Part shown: positions 17,548 through 26,832 of the stretch, one piece after another
Position numbering within the stretch: position 1 is the first letter of the stretch
Layout of the letters: the number at the start of each line of letters is the position of its first letter
NCBI GenBank assembly: GCA_044233795.1
Contig: JBIIJL010000001.1
Span: 1 to 64,000, forward strand
Source: JBIIJL01 sp044233795
Lineage (GTDB): Bacteria; Pseudomonadota; Gammaproteobacteria; Legionellales; Legionellaceae
Direction: 5' to 3'
Length of the DNA: 64,000 nucleotides
The notes under the pieces: model-generated
What the model was told of the DNA's origin: nothing
The model's input: only the letters and a program-made list of their open reading frames with translations
Database searches by the model: none
Program-made: the position numbers and the translations under genes

Positions 17548-19866
17548 CTATATGCATTCTATTTTGTCTCCGAGGTCTTTTAACTCGCTGAGTTTGAGAT
17601 GAATTTCGCGCTGAGGGAAGGGCATTTCGATGCTGTTTTCTCGAAAAGCCTGTTCGATGGCAAAATTTAAATCACTATGCACGGCTGTCTTATTGTTCAC
17701 ATCTCTAATTAAGCAACTTAACTCAAATAAAATGGCATTGTCAGTGAATGATTTGAAGAAGACGACGGGTTTGTTGCGGCCCGTTTTGATGATTTCCTCA
17801 TTCTGATTTGCTATTTCCAAGAGTATATTTTTTACAAGCAAAACGTTAGTACCATAGCTAATGCCTACCTCGCAATTGATGCGGCATAGTTTATCGCTAA
17901 ACATATAATTGGTTACAGGACGGGTAATCAAATCTGAGTTGGGGATGATAATATCTTCGCGTGATGGTGTAATTACTTGGGTGGACCGGACACGAATTTT
18001 TTTCACAAAACCTTCAATGTTATCAACTTTAATCCGGTCTCCAGGTTTAATGGGTTTTTCAATGAGTAAAATCAACCCAGAGACAAAGTTGTTAACGATG
18101 CTTTGTAGACCAAGTCCTATACCGACTGATAAGGCACCTGCAATGATGGCAAGGCCTGTAAAATCAAATCCTGCCACAAGAAAGCCTGCAAGTAATGCCA
18201 ATGCGAAACCAATGTAAGTAAGAATTGATGCTACAGCAACTTGAGTTTCTTCTTCTTCTTCAAATTGTTGGTGATTGCTAATACCAGTTGATATCGCCCT
18301 AAAAACCAAATACAAGGTACAAAAAACTACAATCCCTGAGATGATTCTTGTGGGATAAATTATAACACTTGCTAAATGAAAGCCATTGATGATGCGATCA
18401 TAGATGATTTCGATAAAATCTGTTGCAAATCCCCACATTTGACCAATCAAGTAGATACTGCAGCTAATAAGCGAGATCTGCAATATAGTTTTTAAGATAA
18501 GAAACTCGGTAAATACCTGATCAGGTCGATATCCAAACATACAGATAATTTTTATTTTAATGGATTCTCTTGTGCTTAGCATTAAATATAGCCTGTGAGT
18601 GCCTCTGGTTAGAATCAGGGTTGCTGAAATGATGATAAACGTCATGAATCCAGAAAAGGTAAGGTGTTCAGCAAGAAACTTATAGCCAAGTACACCAATC
18701 ATAGCGGTGATTAAAAGCAGCAGACTGCTTATCCATCTGATGGCATTGTAGAATTTGTTGATAAGTTTCACATGCCGATGGTGCTCACAAAAATAGGAAA
18801 TGAAATAGGCAGTTGTTGCCAAAATGGCCAAAAGAAAAAATAATTGGCAGAGTTGTTTGACAGAGCTTGTTTTATCTATTGAGAGGGCTAAATAGCGTCC
18901 GAAAATGCTTAAAGCATAAAAGCTTATTGTGGCATAGGTAATTGCTTTAAAAAAAGTGATATCAAGAGAGTCCCAGTAAAAAAAAGTTCTAATTTTTTTT
19001 AATTGAAAAAATAAAAAAACTAGCACCAATGAAAGTAAGTATAAACAAGCACTGTTGCATACTAAAAGGGGCAGGCTAGATATTGTTTTAAATTGGGATA
19101 ACACTAGAAAGTAGCTAGCAAGGCCTGCAAAGAAAAAAAATGCGCCAAGGGTGGTGCTGTGGATAAACCGATATTTCACAAAGCGAAAATAATGACGAAA
19201 CACGTGAGTTTTGCTTGCTTTTAGAATGATAATGGCCGCGACAGCTAATGCTTCGAAAAAAATAGCTAGCAATGCCAGAATTGAATTGAGATCATAGGAG
19301 CTTGCTGCAGGTGCTAAATTGAATACTTGGGGGTCTACTCCTGAGTTTGCAATACTATAAATAATGCTCCAAAGGGCTGGCTGGCGGGTTAATGCCACTT
19401 TTTGTTTGATTTTAGCAATAGTTGATTTAAAGATATCGATGGCTTCGGTTGCTCGAATGGAAAATAAGCGGCATTGGGCTTGTTCATCGGCCAGTTGTTT
19501 TTGTTGTCCGGTTAGATAAACAAGATCAGCCCCTTGGTTTTGGTCTTTTTGGAGAGTTACTCCGTCTTGCTTCATCAACACCTCAAGGTTGTTTAGCTTC
19601 TTTTGTCGGTTCTCAATACACCTTAACGCCTTACCATTGAGGAGTGATAGTGTGTCAACGGCGGCCTCTAAATTTTTAAGGTTTAGATTTTGAACGGATA
19701 GCTGTAAGTTAATATGATCAAATTGCTGGTTAGCTTTTTTTACGTCAAAACCTATAGTGAGTGTTGGGTTTTTATGGGGGGGGGCTGTAACCACCGCAGG
19801 AGCAGGAGTTGCTCCGAATGCATGGGTACAAAAAAAGAAAAACAAAGTCCGCACAAGAATTGTCAT
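17548..19866 (-). CDS. Large mechanosensitive ion channel, MscS/MscK type
   Basis: 772 residues from the ATG at 19866 (a GTG two codons upstream is possible). Signal peptide, a periplasmic coiled region to about residue 180, then about ten membrane helices. The MscS pore and beta domain are near residues 560-640, with the conserved GLGLQSIVNNFVSGLILLIE and KPGDRIKVDNIEGFVKKI. The C-terminal part carries the TPSREDIIIPNSDLI segment. Such proteins release solutes on hypo-osmotic shock. The extra N-terminal helices resemble MscK/YbiO-type channels. Single gene. Confidence 0.88.
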   Translation of the reverse strand: MTILVRTLFFFFCTHAFGATPAPAVVTAPPHKNPTLTIGFDVKKANQQFDHINLQLSVQNLNLKNLEAAVDTLSLLNGKALRCIENRQKKLNNLEVLMKQDGVTLQKDQNQGADLVYLTGQQKQLADEQAQCRLFSIRATEAIDIFKSTIAKIKQKVALTRQPALWSIIYSIANSGVDPQVFNLAPAASSYDLNSILALLAIFFEALAVAAIIILKASKTHVFRHYFRFVKYRFIHSTTLGAFFFFAGLASYFLVLSQFKTISSLPLLVCNSACLYLLSLVLVFLFFQLKKIRTFFYWDSLDITFFKAITYATISFYALSIFGRYLALSIDKTSSVKQLCQLFFLLAILATTAYFISYFCEHHRHVKLINKFYNAIRWISSLLLLITAMIGVLGYKFLAEHLTFSGFMTFIIISATLILTRGTHRLYLMLSTRESIKIKIICMFGYRPDQVFTEFLILKTILQISLISCSIYLIGQMWGFATDFIEIIYDRIINGFHLASVIIYPTRIISGIVVFCTLYLVFRAISTGISNHQQFEEEEETQVAVASILTYIGFALALLAGFLVAGFDFTGLAIIAGALSVGIGLGLQSIVNNFVSGLILLIEKPIKPGDRIKVDNIEGFVKKIRVRSTQVITPSREDIIIPNSDLITRPVTNYMFSDKLCRINCEVGISYGTNVLLVKNILLEIANQNEEIIKTGRNKPVVFFKSFTDNAILFELSCLIRDVNNKTAVHSDLNFAIEQAFRENSIEMPFPQREIHLKLSELKDLGDKIECI

Positions 19867-20140
19867 GGCCACTACCAGTTGACTTTCGTGAAGAATACTC
19901 TACTGTCTTGTGTGTCTGAACTCAAGCGAAGCACGTGGCTTATTTTTAGTGCTTGGGAACTCTCCTAAGCTTTCTTCTTCCTTTTAGTAATTGACCGCCT
20001 GTCATTTCGACGGAGGGTTGTTTTGACTGGACTTAAATGCAGTCAATCTAGCTGAATAAATTAAATTTGGCTTTAAAGGATTGGTTATTCATGGTATATA
20101 ATTAAAGTAGAGGCAAAATGTTTAATAAGAGGGCTGTATT

Positions 20141-20704
20141 ATGACGACCAATACCTCGCTTGCTAACCAGCTTTTGATAGCTATGCCCTCGATTGAGGAT
20201 CCTAATATCTCGAAGTCAGTGATTTATGTCTGTGAACATCAGAGCCAGGGCACGGTTGGCTTGATGATCAATCGACCCATGCAATATCCTTTAGGGTTGG
20301 TTTTTGACCAACTACAAATTGAGCCTCTCAGAACGGAATGTAATCGATTGCCTTTGTTGTTTGGAGGTCCGTTGCATCCTGAGCGTGGATTTGTTATTCA
20401 CAGACCGCTTGGTGGCTGGCGCTCTAGCCTTGCTTTGCGCGAAGGGGTGACGGTTACGACCTCGAATGATATTATTCGAGCTATAGCACAAGACACAGGT
20501 CCAAAGGACGCGCTGGTTGCCTTGGGCTATGTTGGTTGGGGCGAAGGTCAACTAGATATAGAAATGCTCGAAAATGTTTGGTTAGTTTGTCCTTTCAAGC
20601 CTGATTTGCTTTACGAAGTGCCTTTTGATCAGCGTTGGGACCGCGCTTTGCTGAGTATCGGTGTAAAAAGTGATCAATTAATTTCTGGTGTGGGCCATGC
20701 TTGA
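20141..20704 (+). CDS. algH: YqgE/AlgH family protein (UPF0301)
   Basis: 187 residues. The family start SLANQLLIAMPSIEDPNISK and the core YVCEHQSQGTVGLMINRP and FGGPLHPERGFVIH are intact, as is ALGYVGWGEGQLDIE. The function of AlgH/YqgE proteins is unsettled. The gene is nearly always beside ruvX, as here, with an 8-base overlap. A regulatory role in alginate was proposed in Pseudomonas but the fold does not suggest DNA binding. Confidence 0.93.
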   Translation: MTTNTSLANQLLIAMPSIEDPNISKSVIYVCEHQSQGTVGLMINRPMQYPLGLVFDQLQIEPLRTECNRLPLLFGGPLHPERGFVIHRPLGGWRSSLALREGVTVTTSNDIIRAIAQDTGPKDALVALGYVGWGEGQLDIEMLENVWLVCPFKPDLLYEVPFDQRWDRALLSIGVKSDQLISGVGHA

Positions 20705-21116
20705 TGGGGTGTTTCTAGGTTTTGATTTTGGTTACAGAAGGATAGGCGCTGCAGTTGGCCAGTTGTTGACTAAAAGTGCTTCCCCCTTACCTACCTTAAA
20801 AGCAAGCCAAGGTGTTCCTGATTGGGATGTTATCAAAAAATTGATTGATGAATGGCGACCAAAAGCACTGGTGGTTGGGCTGCCGTCTTGTATAGATGGA
20901 ACTGCACAATACACAACCGGTGCTTCTCGAGGGTTTGCTCGACAATTAAGAAAACGCTTTTCTCTGCCTGTTCATCTGGTGGATGAACGCCTCACAACAG
21001 TTGAGGCGCGCGCGCATTTGTATGCTGAGGGTGGATACCGTAAAATCAAAAATACATAAATAGATAGCATCGCTGCTTGTGTTATTTTGGAACAGTGGTT
21101 GCAGGGCATGCGTTGA
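20697..21116 (+). pseudogene. ruvX: RuvX/YqgF Holliday-junction resolvase-like gene with an in-frame TAA
   Basis: The ATG at 20697 overlaps algH. Residues 1-120 are a good YqgF: GVFLGFDFGYRRIGAAVGQ, VVGLPSCIDG, and HLVDERLTTVEARAHL. The frame then stops at TAA (21057-21059). Reading on in the same frame gives IDSIAACVILEQWLQGMR and TGA at 21114-21116, which is the expected conserved C-terminal helix of the family, whose Asp belongs to the acidic RuvC-like active site. So one stop codon cuts about 19 conserved residues. It may be a real nonsense mutation, a sequencing error or read-through. If translated only to 21059 the product is 120 residues and likely catalytically poor. Confidence 0.8.
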
Positions 21117-21132
21117 ACTTTATTTGGATCTT

Positions 21133-22038
21133 ATGAAACATTTTCTAGACACAAGTGAGAAATCATCGAAAGAACTATTAAAGCTCATTGAAAGGGCTTT
21201 GTATTTTAAAAGCACAGATTCGCACCCTATCTTTAGCGATATTTCTGTGGCGAATCTTTTTTATGAGCATAGTACGCGAACGCGGGTGAGTTTTGAGTTG
21301 GCTGCAAAAAAGTTGTCTATGACCGTCATTAATTTGGACCCTTCGACTTCATCCGAACAAAAAGGGGAAGAAGCTAGAGATACGATTAAAACGCTAGTTG
21401 CTATGGGGATTAAATGTTTTGTTGTGCGTCACGTGCAAGAGGGCTTTCCAGAGATGTTAGTCGATGTTTGTGGAGATCGCGCACATATTATCAATGCTGG
21501 TGATGGTACACATGCTCATCCAAGTCAGGCGATGCTTGATTTGATGACTATTGTTGAAGAAAAGCCAGATTTAGCAAGCCTCAAAATTGCAGTACTTGGC
21601 AACGTGAGGCATTCCAGAGTGGCGCATTCTTTTCAGTCAGTTTGTGCGCTGTTGGGTGTGGGTGATTTGGTGATGGTAGCGCCAGAAATTTGGCAGCCAC
21701 AAACGCTACAATATGGTCGGGTGACAGATTCATTGCAGGAAGGTTTAATGGGAGCGGATGTGGTCATGTGTCTGCGAGTACAAAGAGAACGCTTGGCAGG
21801 CAATGAGCATTTAGATTTGCTCCATTATCGGCAGGCGTATGCGTTGACAGAAAGGCATTTGGAGCTAGCCAAAAAAGATGCGATGGTCATGCACCCTGGG
21901 CCTGTCAATTGTGGTATTGAAATCGATAGAGAGGTTGTTGATGGGCCACAATCGGCAATTTTACGCCAAGTACAAAATGGGGTATTCATGCGGATGGCAA
22001 TTTTCGAGGATGTGCTGGAAAAAGATGTGACCAGATAA
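21133..22038 (+). CDS. pyrB: Aspartate carbamoyltransferase catalytic subunit
   Basis: 301 residues, starting at the ATG at 21133 (MKHFLDTSEKS); upstream in-frame starts fall inside the ruvX tail. Carbamoyl-phosphate loop STRTR at residues 47-51, HAHPSQAMLDL near 138-148, and the aspartate-domain MHPGPVNCGIEID near 255. It catalyses the first committed step of pyrimidine synthesis. No pyrI and no dihydroorotase-like partner follow, so this appears to be a stand-alone catalytic subunit. The algH-ruvX-pyrB order is found in other gammaproteobacteria. Confidence 0.95.
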   Translation: MKHFLDTSEKSSKELLKLIERALYFKSTDSHPIFSDISVANLFYEHSTRTRVSFELAAKKLSMTVINLDPSTSSEQKGEEARDTIKTLVAMGIKCFVVRHVQEGFPEMLVDVCGDRAHIINAGDGTHAHPSQAMLDLMTIVEEKPDLASLKIAVLGNVRHSRVAHSFQSVCALLGVGDLVMVAPEIWQPQTLQYGRVTDSLQEGLMGADVVMCLRVQRERLAGNEHLDLLHYRQAYALTERHLELAKKDAMVMHPGPVNCGIEIDREVVDGPQSAILRQVQNGVFMRMAIFEDVLEKDVTR

Positions 22039-22053
22039 TTGACATTTTCACCC

Positions 22054-23565
22054 TTAAGTTGGTGCTTTGAGCATCTGCTTGAATGATAATGCTTGTTGTA
22101 AATCAGGTAGTTCAACGTTTTTTGATTGTCGCATATCAGCAATGGTTCTGGATACCTTGAGCAGACGATGATATGCGCGTGCGGATAATTTTAGTCGACT
22201 CATCGCATGGGCAAGGAAATCTTGCTCTAGTTCTCCTAAAGATGCTACTTGCTCGCATTCTTTTGCACCCAGATGAGTGTTAATGCATCCTTGCCGACTG
22301 ATTTGGTCAAGGCGTGATTGCTCAACTTGGGCCCTTATTTTTGCACTCTCGCCTGCGGGTGCTATATTTGGTGAGACCAGCTCTTTTTCGCTGAGTGCGT
22401 GTACGTTGATTTGCATATCAATCCTATCAAGTAGTGGCGCTGAGAGCTTTGCTACATAGCGGTTCACTCTATCTGGTGAACATAAGCAGTGGGCATTGGG
22501 GTTTCCCCAATGCCCACAAGGGCAGGGATTCATGGCAGCAAGTAATTGAAAGCGTGCTGGAAATTCAATTTGCCGACCGGCTCGCGATATACATATTTGG
22601 CCAGATTCCAGTGGTTCACGGAGTGTTTCGAGGACATGGCGACTGAACTCAGGCAGTTCGTCAAGAAATAATACGCCATGATGTGCAAGCGAAATTTCTC
22701 CAGGTTTTGGTGGATTGCTCCCCCCAACGAGGGCTGCTGGTGACGCAGTATGATGAGGGGCTCTGAATGGTGGATGTCGCCAGTTGTTAAAATCGAGAGA
22801 TTGCCTGCGGATAGAATGGATAGCTGCGCACTCTAAAGCATCTTTTTCAGACAAATTTGGCAGTAATGTTGCGAATCTTTTTGCAAGTAATGTTTTACCG
22901 CTCCCAGGCGGGCCACTTAATAAAATACTATGCCCACCACAAGCAGCAATTTCCATCGCTCGCTTGGCATGGTGTTGACCTTTTACATCGGACCAGTCGA
23001 TTGTATCATTCCTTGGATTGAGTAAGGGTGGTTTGGGGATGGGATCGAGAGGTGTATCTTGGCATAGATAATTGACTACAGCCCTAAGGCAGGTTGCGGA
23101 ATATATGCCCTCTTGGTTTACCAAAGAGGCTTCTAGGGCATTTTTACTGGCAATGATTAACAGTTGGTTTTCACTTCTTGCGGCCAAAATGATAGGAACA
23201 ATGCCGGTGATCCCGCGTAAATTTCCGTTCAGTGCGAGCTCTGCAGAAAATTCATGGGTTTTTAGTTTTTCTGCTGGAAGCTGCATTGATGCAGCGAGGA
23301 TGCCGATTGCAATCGGTAGGTCAAAGCCGCTTCCGGTTTTCGGGAGATCAGCTGGGGCAAGATTTACAATAATCTTACGAGAAGGAAACTCGAATTGACT
23401 ATTGATGATGGCACTACGAACACGGTCTTTGCTTTCTTTAATGGCTGTTTCTGGAAGGCCTACGATGGTAAATCCAGGCAATCCATTCGAGAGATGCACT
23501 TCAACACAGACAGGTGCTGCAGTGACGCCAATAGCTACTCGCGTTTTGCAAATTGCAAGACTCAT
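22054..23565 (-). CDS. comM: ComM / YifB family Mg-chelatase-like AAA+ ATPase
   Basis: 503 residues: an N-terminal Lon-protease-like domain (to about 170), then an AAA+ module with Walker A LLSGPPGSGKTLLAKR near 213-228, Walker B HHGVLFLDELPEF near 293-305, and a zinc-binding-like MNPCPCGHWGN-x5-CLCSP. ComM is a hexameric branch-migration helicase that helps recombine incoming DNA during natural transformation. Together with the type IV pilus genes this fits a transformable lineage. It is followed upstream on the same strand by ubiK. Confidence 0.94.
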   Translation of the reverse strand: MSLAICKTRVAIGVTAAPVCVEVHLSNGLPGFTIVGLPETAIKESKDRVRSAIINSQFEFPSRKIIVNLAPADLPKTGSGFDLPIAIGILAASMQLPAEKLKTHEFSAELALNGNLRGITGIVPIILAARSENQLLIIASKNALEASLVNQEGIYSATCLRAVVNYLCQDTPLDPIPKPPLLNPRNDTIDWSDVKGQHHAKRAMEIAACGGHSILLSGPPGSGKTLLAKRFATLLPNLSEKDALECAAIHSIRRQSLDFNNWRHPPFRAPHHTASPAALVGGSNPPKPGEISLAHHGVLFLDELPEFSRHVLETLREPLESGQICISRAGRQIEFPARFQLLAAMNPCPCGHWGNPNAHCLCSPDRVNRYVAKLSAPLLDRIDMQINVHALSEKELVSPNIAPAGESAKIRAQVEQSRLDQISRQGCINTHLGAKECEQVASLGELEQDFLAHAMSRLKLSARAYHRLLKVSRTIADMRQSKNVELPDLQQALSFKQMLKAPT

Positions 23566-23630
23566 TATAAAGCTCTTTTTCGAGGTTGGACGTTTATTCT
23601 AGTCGATATAAAAGCGCTGCTACTAGCAGT

Positions 23631-23897
23631 TTATTGATTTTTTTTACGCGCGCTCGTTTTTTCTTTGCTTAAGTATTGGAGTTTATCTTCCAGGGCTTCA
23701 ACTTTTTCGCGGGTTCTAAGTAGTACTTTGATTTGGACATCAAATTCTTCGCGGGTTACCAAATCCATGCGGGTGAAAGCTGCGTGGAGGATTTCTTTGA
23801 AATTTTGTTGAATCTCTTCTTCGAAGGTTTGTAGACTTTTGGGGAGTGCTCGAAATAATTTTTTCGCGAGCTCTTCAAATTGTTTAGGCTCAAACAT
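23631..23897 (-). CDS. ubiK: Ubiquinone biosynthesis accessory factor UbiK (YqiC/BMFP)
   Basis: 88 residues, nearly all coiled-coil and amphipathic helix: MFEPKQFEELAKKLFRALP, then an FTRMDLVTREEFDVQIKVLLRTREKVEALE segment in parts, and a basic tail. This is the BMFP-domain family; UbiK binds UbiJ and membrane and assists aerobic ubiquinone synthesis. It lies 65 bases upstream of comM on the same strand, a usual arrangement. Confidence 0.9.
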   Translation of the reverse strand: MFEPKQFEELAKKLFRALPKSLQTFEEEIQQNFKEILHAAFTRMDLVTREEFDVQIKVLLRTREKVEALEDKLQYLSKEKTSARKKNQ

Positions 23898-24122
23898 GGT
23901 TAACTCCTGTGATAGTGGGTATTCTTCCTATTATCCTAGAAAAATTAATCAAATCATAGCCGAACTAACTCGGTTAATTTGCATTAGCTGCGTCATCGGG
24001 TGAATGTTTATTTTTAGATGCGGGTTATTGTTGAGTGGCTGTTAAGTGGATGCTGTTCGGTAATTTGAGTAGGGGTCAATTTAACAATGCTTAGCTAAAT
24101 CAGATGGAGATAAAATTACATC

Positions 24123-24464
24123 ATGAAAATGATCATGGCAATTATTAAACCCTTTAAACTTGATGATGTGCATGAAGCCTTGATGGAAATTGGTGTGCCG
24201 GGAATAACGATCTCTGAAACCCGTGGTTTTGGGCGACAAAAAGGGCATACTGAACTTTATCGAGGCGCTGAATATGTAGTTGACTTTCTGCCTAAGATTA
24301 AGATTGAGTTGGCGCTTCCAGAAAATATGGTGGAACGGGCCATTGATGCTATTTGTAAGGCAGCCTATACCGGAAAAATTGGCGATGGGAAAATTTTCGT
24401 GTATTCCATAGATCAAGTGGTCCGTGTACGCACTGGAGAACTCGATAAAGACGCACTCAGTTAG
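24123..24464 (+). CDS. glnB: Nitrogen regulatory protein P-II
   Basis: 113 residues. The T-loop GFGRQKGHTELYRGAEYVVDFLPK is intact (in parts) with Tyr51, the uridylylation site, correctly placed, and the B-loop TGKIGDGKIFV near 83-93. It senses 2-oxoglutarate, ATP/ADP and glutamine state and controls glutamine synthetase regulation. No amtB is beside it, which favours a GlnB rather than a GlnK assignment. Its stop overlaps the stop of the convergent EVE gene by four bases. Confidence 0.94.
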   Translation: MKMIMAIIKPFKLDDVHEALMEIGVPGITISETRGFGRQKGHTELYRGAEYVVDFLPKIKIELALPENMVERAIDAICKAAYTGKIGDGKIFVYSIDQVVRVRTGELDKDALS

Positions 24465-24919
24465 AGATGGTTGATAAAATCCCATTCTTCATCACTGATT
24501 GGTGTGATGGATAAGCGGTTGCCTTTTTTTAATATCTGCATTTTTTCAAGCTCTGGATATTGTTTAAGTGTTGCAAGCGATACAATGCTCGGAAATTTCT
24601 CTTTAAACCGCACGTCAACCATAAACCATCTAGGATGATCCGGTGTTGAGGTAAGATCTGGGTGCTCGCTATTTGGATCAAATGCTGTGTGATCAGGGTA
24701 CGCTGCACTGACGATCTCTACAATGCCGACGATACCAGGCGGATTGCAGCTGGAGTGATAAAAAAAAGCTTGATCGCCAACCCGCATGTCTCGCATCATA
24801 AAATTACGTGCTTGATAATTGCGTACGCCATCCCAAGCGGCTGTTTGCTTGGGGCGTTTATATAAATCATCGATACTAAAACATGAAGGTTCTGATTTCA
24901 TTAACCAATAGTTTGTCAT
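24461..24919 (-). CDS. EVE domain-containing protein
   Basis: 152 residues covering a single EVE domain (PUA-like fold, relatives of thymocyte nuclear protein 1). Conserved NYWLMKSEP at the start, TAAWDGVRNYQARN near 27-40, GDQAFFYHS near 48-56, and PRWFMVDVRF. EVE domains bind modified bases in DNA or RNA; the substrate here is unknown. It is coupled to ygfA by a four-base overlap. Confidence 0.9.
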   Translation of the reverse strand: MTNYWLMKSEPSCFSIDDLYKRPKQTAAWDGVRNYQARNFMMRDMRVGDQAFFYHSSCNPPGIVGIVEIVSAAYPDHTAFDPNSEHPDLTSTPDHPRWFMVDVRFKEKFPSIVSLATLKQYPELEKMQILKKGNRLSITPISDEEWDFINHL

Positions 24920-25497
24920 GATTTTTCCTTAATCCAGTAAGTTGATCGTTCAGTGATGATCACGTCCATTGGGATGTCCCAGGGTTCTTTGTGAATAAAT
25001 AGGACTTTTTGTATGTCGTAAGCCACACCAACCAAGAGAGCCGGGCGTTTTTCTTCCAAGGTGCGATCATAGCAGCCTGCGCCCATACCGAGGCGAGTGC
25101 CAAACCCATCAAATGCGACCAATGGTAAAAACATGATATCTAATGTTTCAAGGGCGAGTGCTTGCTTTCTTTCAACCAGGGGTTCTTTGATTCCATATCG
25201 ATTATCAGCAAATAAAGAGGCGGGTGTAGCTGGGAGAAATGACAAGCTGAAATCATCATCAATGGCGGGGAAGCAGCAAATTTTGCCATGAAGAAGGGCT
25301 GATTGGCAGATGATATTCAAGTCGACCTCATTGTTCTTGGAGAAGTAGAGTGCAATTTTCTTGGCATATCGGTATTGGTCTAAGGCTTTAATTGTGGTAC
25401 AAATTTTTCTAGACGCGCTGTGTTGAAAGGATTGTGATATTTTTTTGCGGATTTCGTAGTGAGTTTTCCGCAGAGCTTGTTTGATGATGTCGGACAT
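24916..25497 (-). CDS. ygfA: 5-formyltetrahydrofolate cyclo-ligase
   Basis: 193 residues from the ATG at 25497 (a GTG three codons earlier is also possible; neither has a clear ribosome site). ATP-dependent conversion of 5-formyl-THF to 5,10-methenyl-THF. Motifs: ALYFSKNNEVDL near 55-66, FLPLVAFDGFGTRLGMGAGCYDRTL near 128-152 (the nucleotide/folate loop), and VGVAYDIQ. The 6S RNA gene that sits upstream of ygfA in many gammaproteobacteria is not recognisable here. Confidence 0.9.
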   Translation of the reverse strand: MSDIIKQALRKTHYEIRKKISQSFQHSASRKICTTIKALDQYRYAKKIALYFSKNNEVDLNIICQSALLHGKICCFPAIDDDFSLSFLPATPASLFADNRYGIKEPLVERKQALALETLDIMFLPLVAFDGFGTRLGMGAGCYDRTLEEKRPALLVGVAYDIQKVLFIHKEPWDIPMDVIITERSTYWIKEKS

Positions 25498-25693
25498 GAA
25501 AATCACGGTCAGTTTAACTCATGTGATTATTGCGTAGATGTCAGGCGTGTTCAATGCTTATATTGCTATTATTGTGTATATTTTGTTGCAAAAAAATACT
25601 ATGAATTTTTGACAAAATGAGGTATATAGCAGGAAATTTCATTAAAACGTCGTAACCTGCTTACGGAACGCAGAACAAATGTGTGAGGATCGC

Positions 25694-25876
25694 ATGAGTG
25701 AATTGTTTGAAGGTGATGAAGAAAAAGTAGTCGTTGTTGAGGGTGGGGTGGTTGAAGTGCTAGATGAGATTGATGAGCTTGAGGAGCCATTAATTTCTGA
25801 TGCACGCAGACGTTTAGAAAATTTGCTAGACGAAAAACGCTTACGAGATGAGTTAGACGATTTTCCTGACTTTTAA
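25694..25876 (+). CDS. PA3496-like small acidic protein
   Basis: 60 residues from the ATG at 25694. Very acidic, ending DARRRLENLLDEKRLRDELD then DFPDF. This C-terminal signature is that of the PA3496 family, small proteins of unknown role annotated as putative envelope integrity factors. It lies 15 bases upstream of the aminotransferase and may be cotranscribed with it. Confidence 0.72.
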   Translation: MSELFEGDEEKVVVVEGGVVEVLDEIDELEEPLISDARRRLENLLDEKRLRDELDDFPDF

Positions 25877-25891
25877 TCAGGAGCGCATTGT

Positions 25892-26704
25892 ATGTCGAAT
25901 GAAGCGTTGACTGTAAAATATGAAAATACCATTGCTATTCATGCAGATGATAGAATTTTGTTAGGTGATGGATTGTTTGAAACGCTCAAGGTCGTTAATA
26001 AAACACCGTGCTTTCCAGATCTTCATTGGTCACGGATTAAAAAGTCAGCTGAAAGCCTGGGGATTGCTTTTGATGTTACCTATCCTTTCTGGATAGCCAT
26101 GCTTCATAATGCTATTGAGTCTCAGAACTATCATGTAGATGGACTCAAGGTGATATTAAGTGCTGGGCGAGCCTTGCGATCTCTCGAGTCATTAGGTCAT
26201 GACCCTTGGATGTTGTGCCAAACGTTTAGTTATGCTCCGTCTAAGGAGACACTTCGATTGGTGAGTGCTTCTTGGCGAAGGGATGCTAAGAATCCTCTTT
26301 ATCAAATTAAATCTATCAATTATCTTGAAGCCATCTTGGCAAGACGTGACGCCATATCAAGTGGGGCAGATGACGCATTGTTTTTCAATCTAGATGAGCA
26401 TGCAACTGATACCACGGTTGCGAATTTAGTTGTTATCCAAGATGATGAGGTGATTACGCCTAAGGTTACAGACGGCGTGTTGCCTGGCATAACCCGTGGG
26501 CGATTGCAGGTCTTATGTAAATCTTTAAGCGTGCCCTTTCGAGAAATGTCAGTTTCAAGAGAAATGTTGGCGACTGCCGATGCTTTATTTGTTACTAATG
26601 CTTTATTTGAACTAAGAGCGATTTCGAGCTTTGATGGTAAGAGCTTCTTAGTAAACCATCCTCTTATGGGAATGTTTACTCAAGCCCTGGAGACAAAGGG
26701 CTAG
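25892..26704 (+). CDS. pabC: Class IV aminotransferase fold enzyme, probable aminodeoxychorismate lyase
   Basis: 270 residues of the class IV PLP family. GDGLFETLKVVNKTP near 27-41 is the family start. The PLP lysine is in QIKSINYLEAILARR near 145-159, and the phosphate-binding region is VLPGITRGRL near 200. The usual Glu of the (T/S)E-x3-N motif is Asp here (ATDTTVANL), a conservative change also seen in some lyases. PabC gives p-aminobenzoate for folate, which matches the nearby ygfA, but D-amino acid or branched-chain transaminase activity is not excluded. Confidence 0.78.
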   Translation: MSNEALTVKYENTIAIHADDRILLGDGLFETLKVVNKTPCFPDLHWSRIKKSAESLGIAFDVTYPFWIAMLHNAIESQNYHVDGLKVILSAGRALRSLESLGHDPWMLCQTFSYAPSKETLRLVSASWRRDAKNPLYQIKSINYLEAILARRDAISSGADDALFFNLDEHATDTTVANLVVIQDDEVITPKVTDGVLPGITRGRLQVLCKSLSVPFREMSVSREMLATADALFVTNALFELRAISSFDGKSFLVNHPLMGMFTQALETKG

Positions 26705-26768
26705 AGTCACGTTCGATGAATAGGGTTTATTTGTTACTGGTTTGTTCATAAAGTCAATTTTGGGATTG

Positions 26769-26789
26769 TTAAGAAAACCTTAATTTTTT
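26769..26789 (+). terminator. Weak possible terminator after pabC
   Basis: TTAAG, loop AAAAC, CTTAA, then six Ts. The five-base AT-rich stem is weak, but its position between pabC and the first gene of the Dot/Icm region is suitable. Confidence 0.35.
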
Positions 26790-26832
26790 GCTGCTACCAT
26801 CACATTCAAGATGAACTATCCAAGAGCATGTT

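Noticed and set aside
19929..19954. AAGCAC / GTGCTT hairpin upstream of the MscS-type gene
   Set aside because: Only six pairs with a 14-base loop and no conserved context; not enough to call a regulatory element.
21060..21132. Leader peptide or attenuator before pyrB
   Set aside because: The spacer is the read-on part of ruvX; no pyrimidine-run leader or terminator-antiterminator pair is visible.
25507..25690. Possible 6S RNA gene upstream of ygfA on the minus strand
   Set aside because: The position is right by analogy with other gammaproteobacteria, but the sequence is AT-rich and shows no long closing stem or central bubble that I can recognise.
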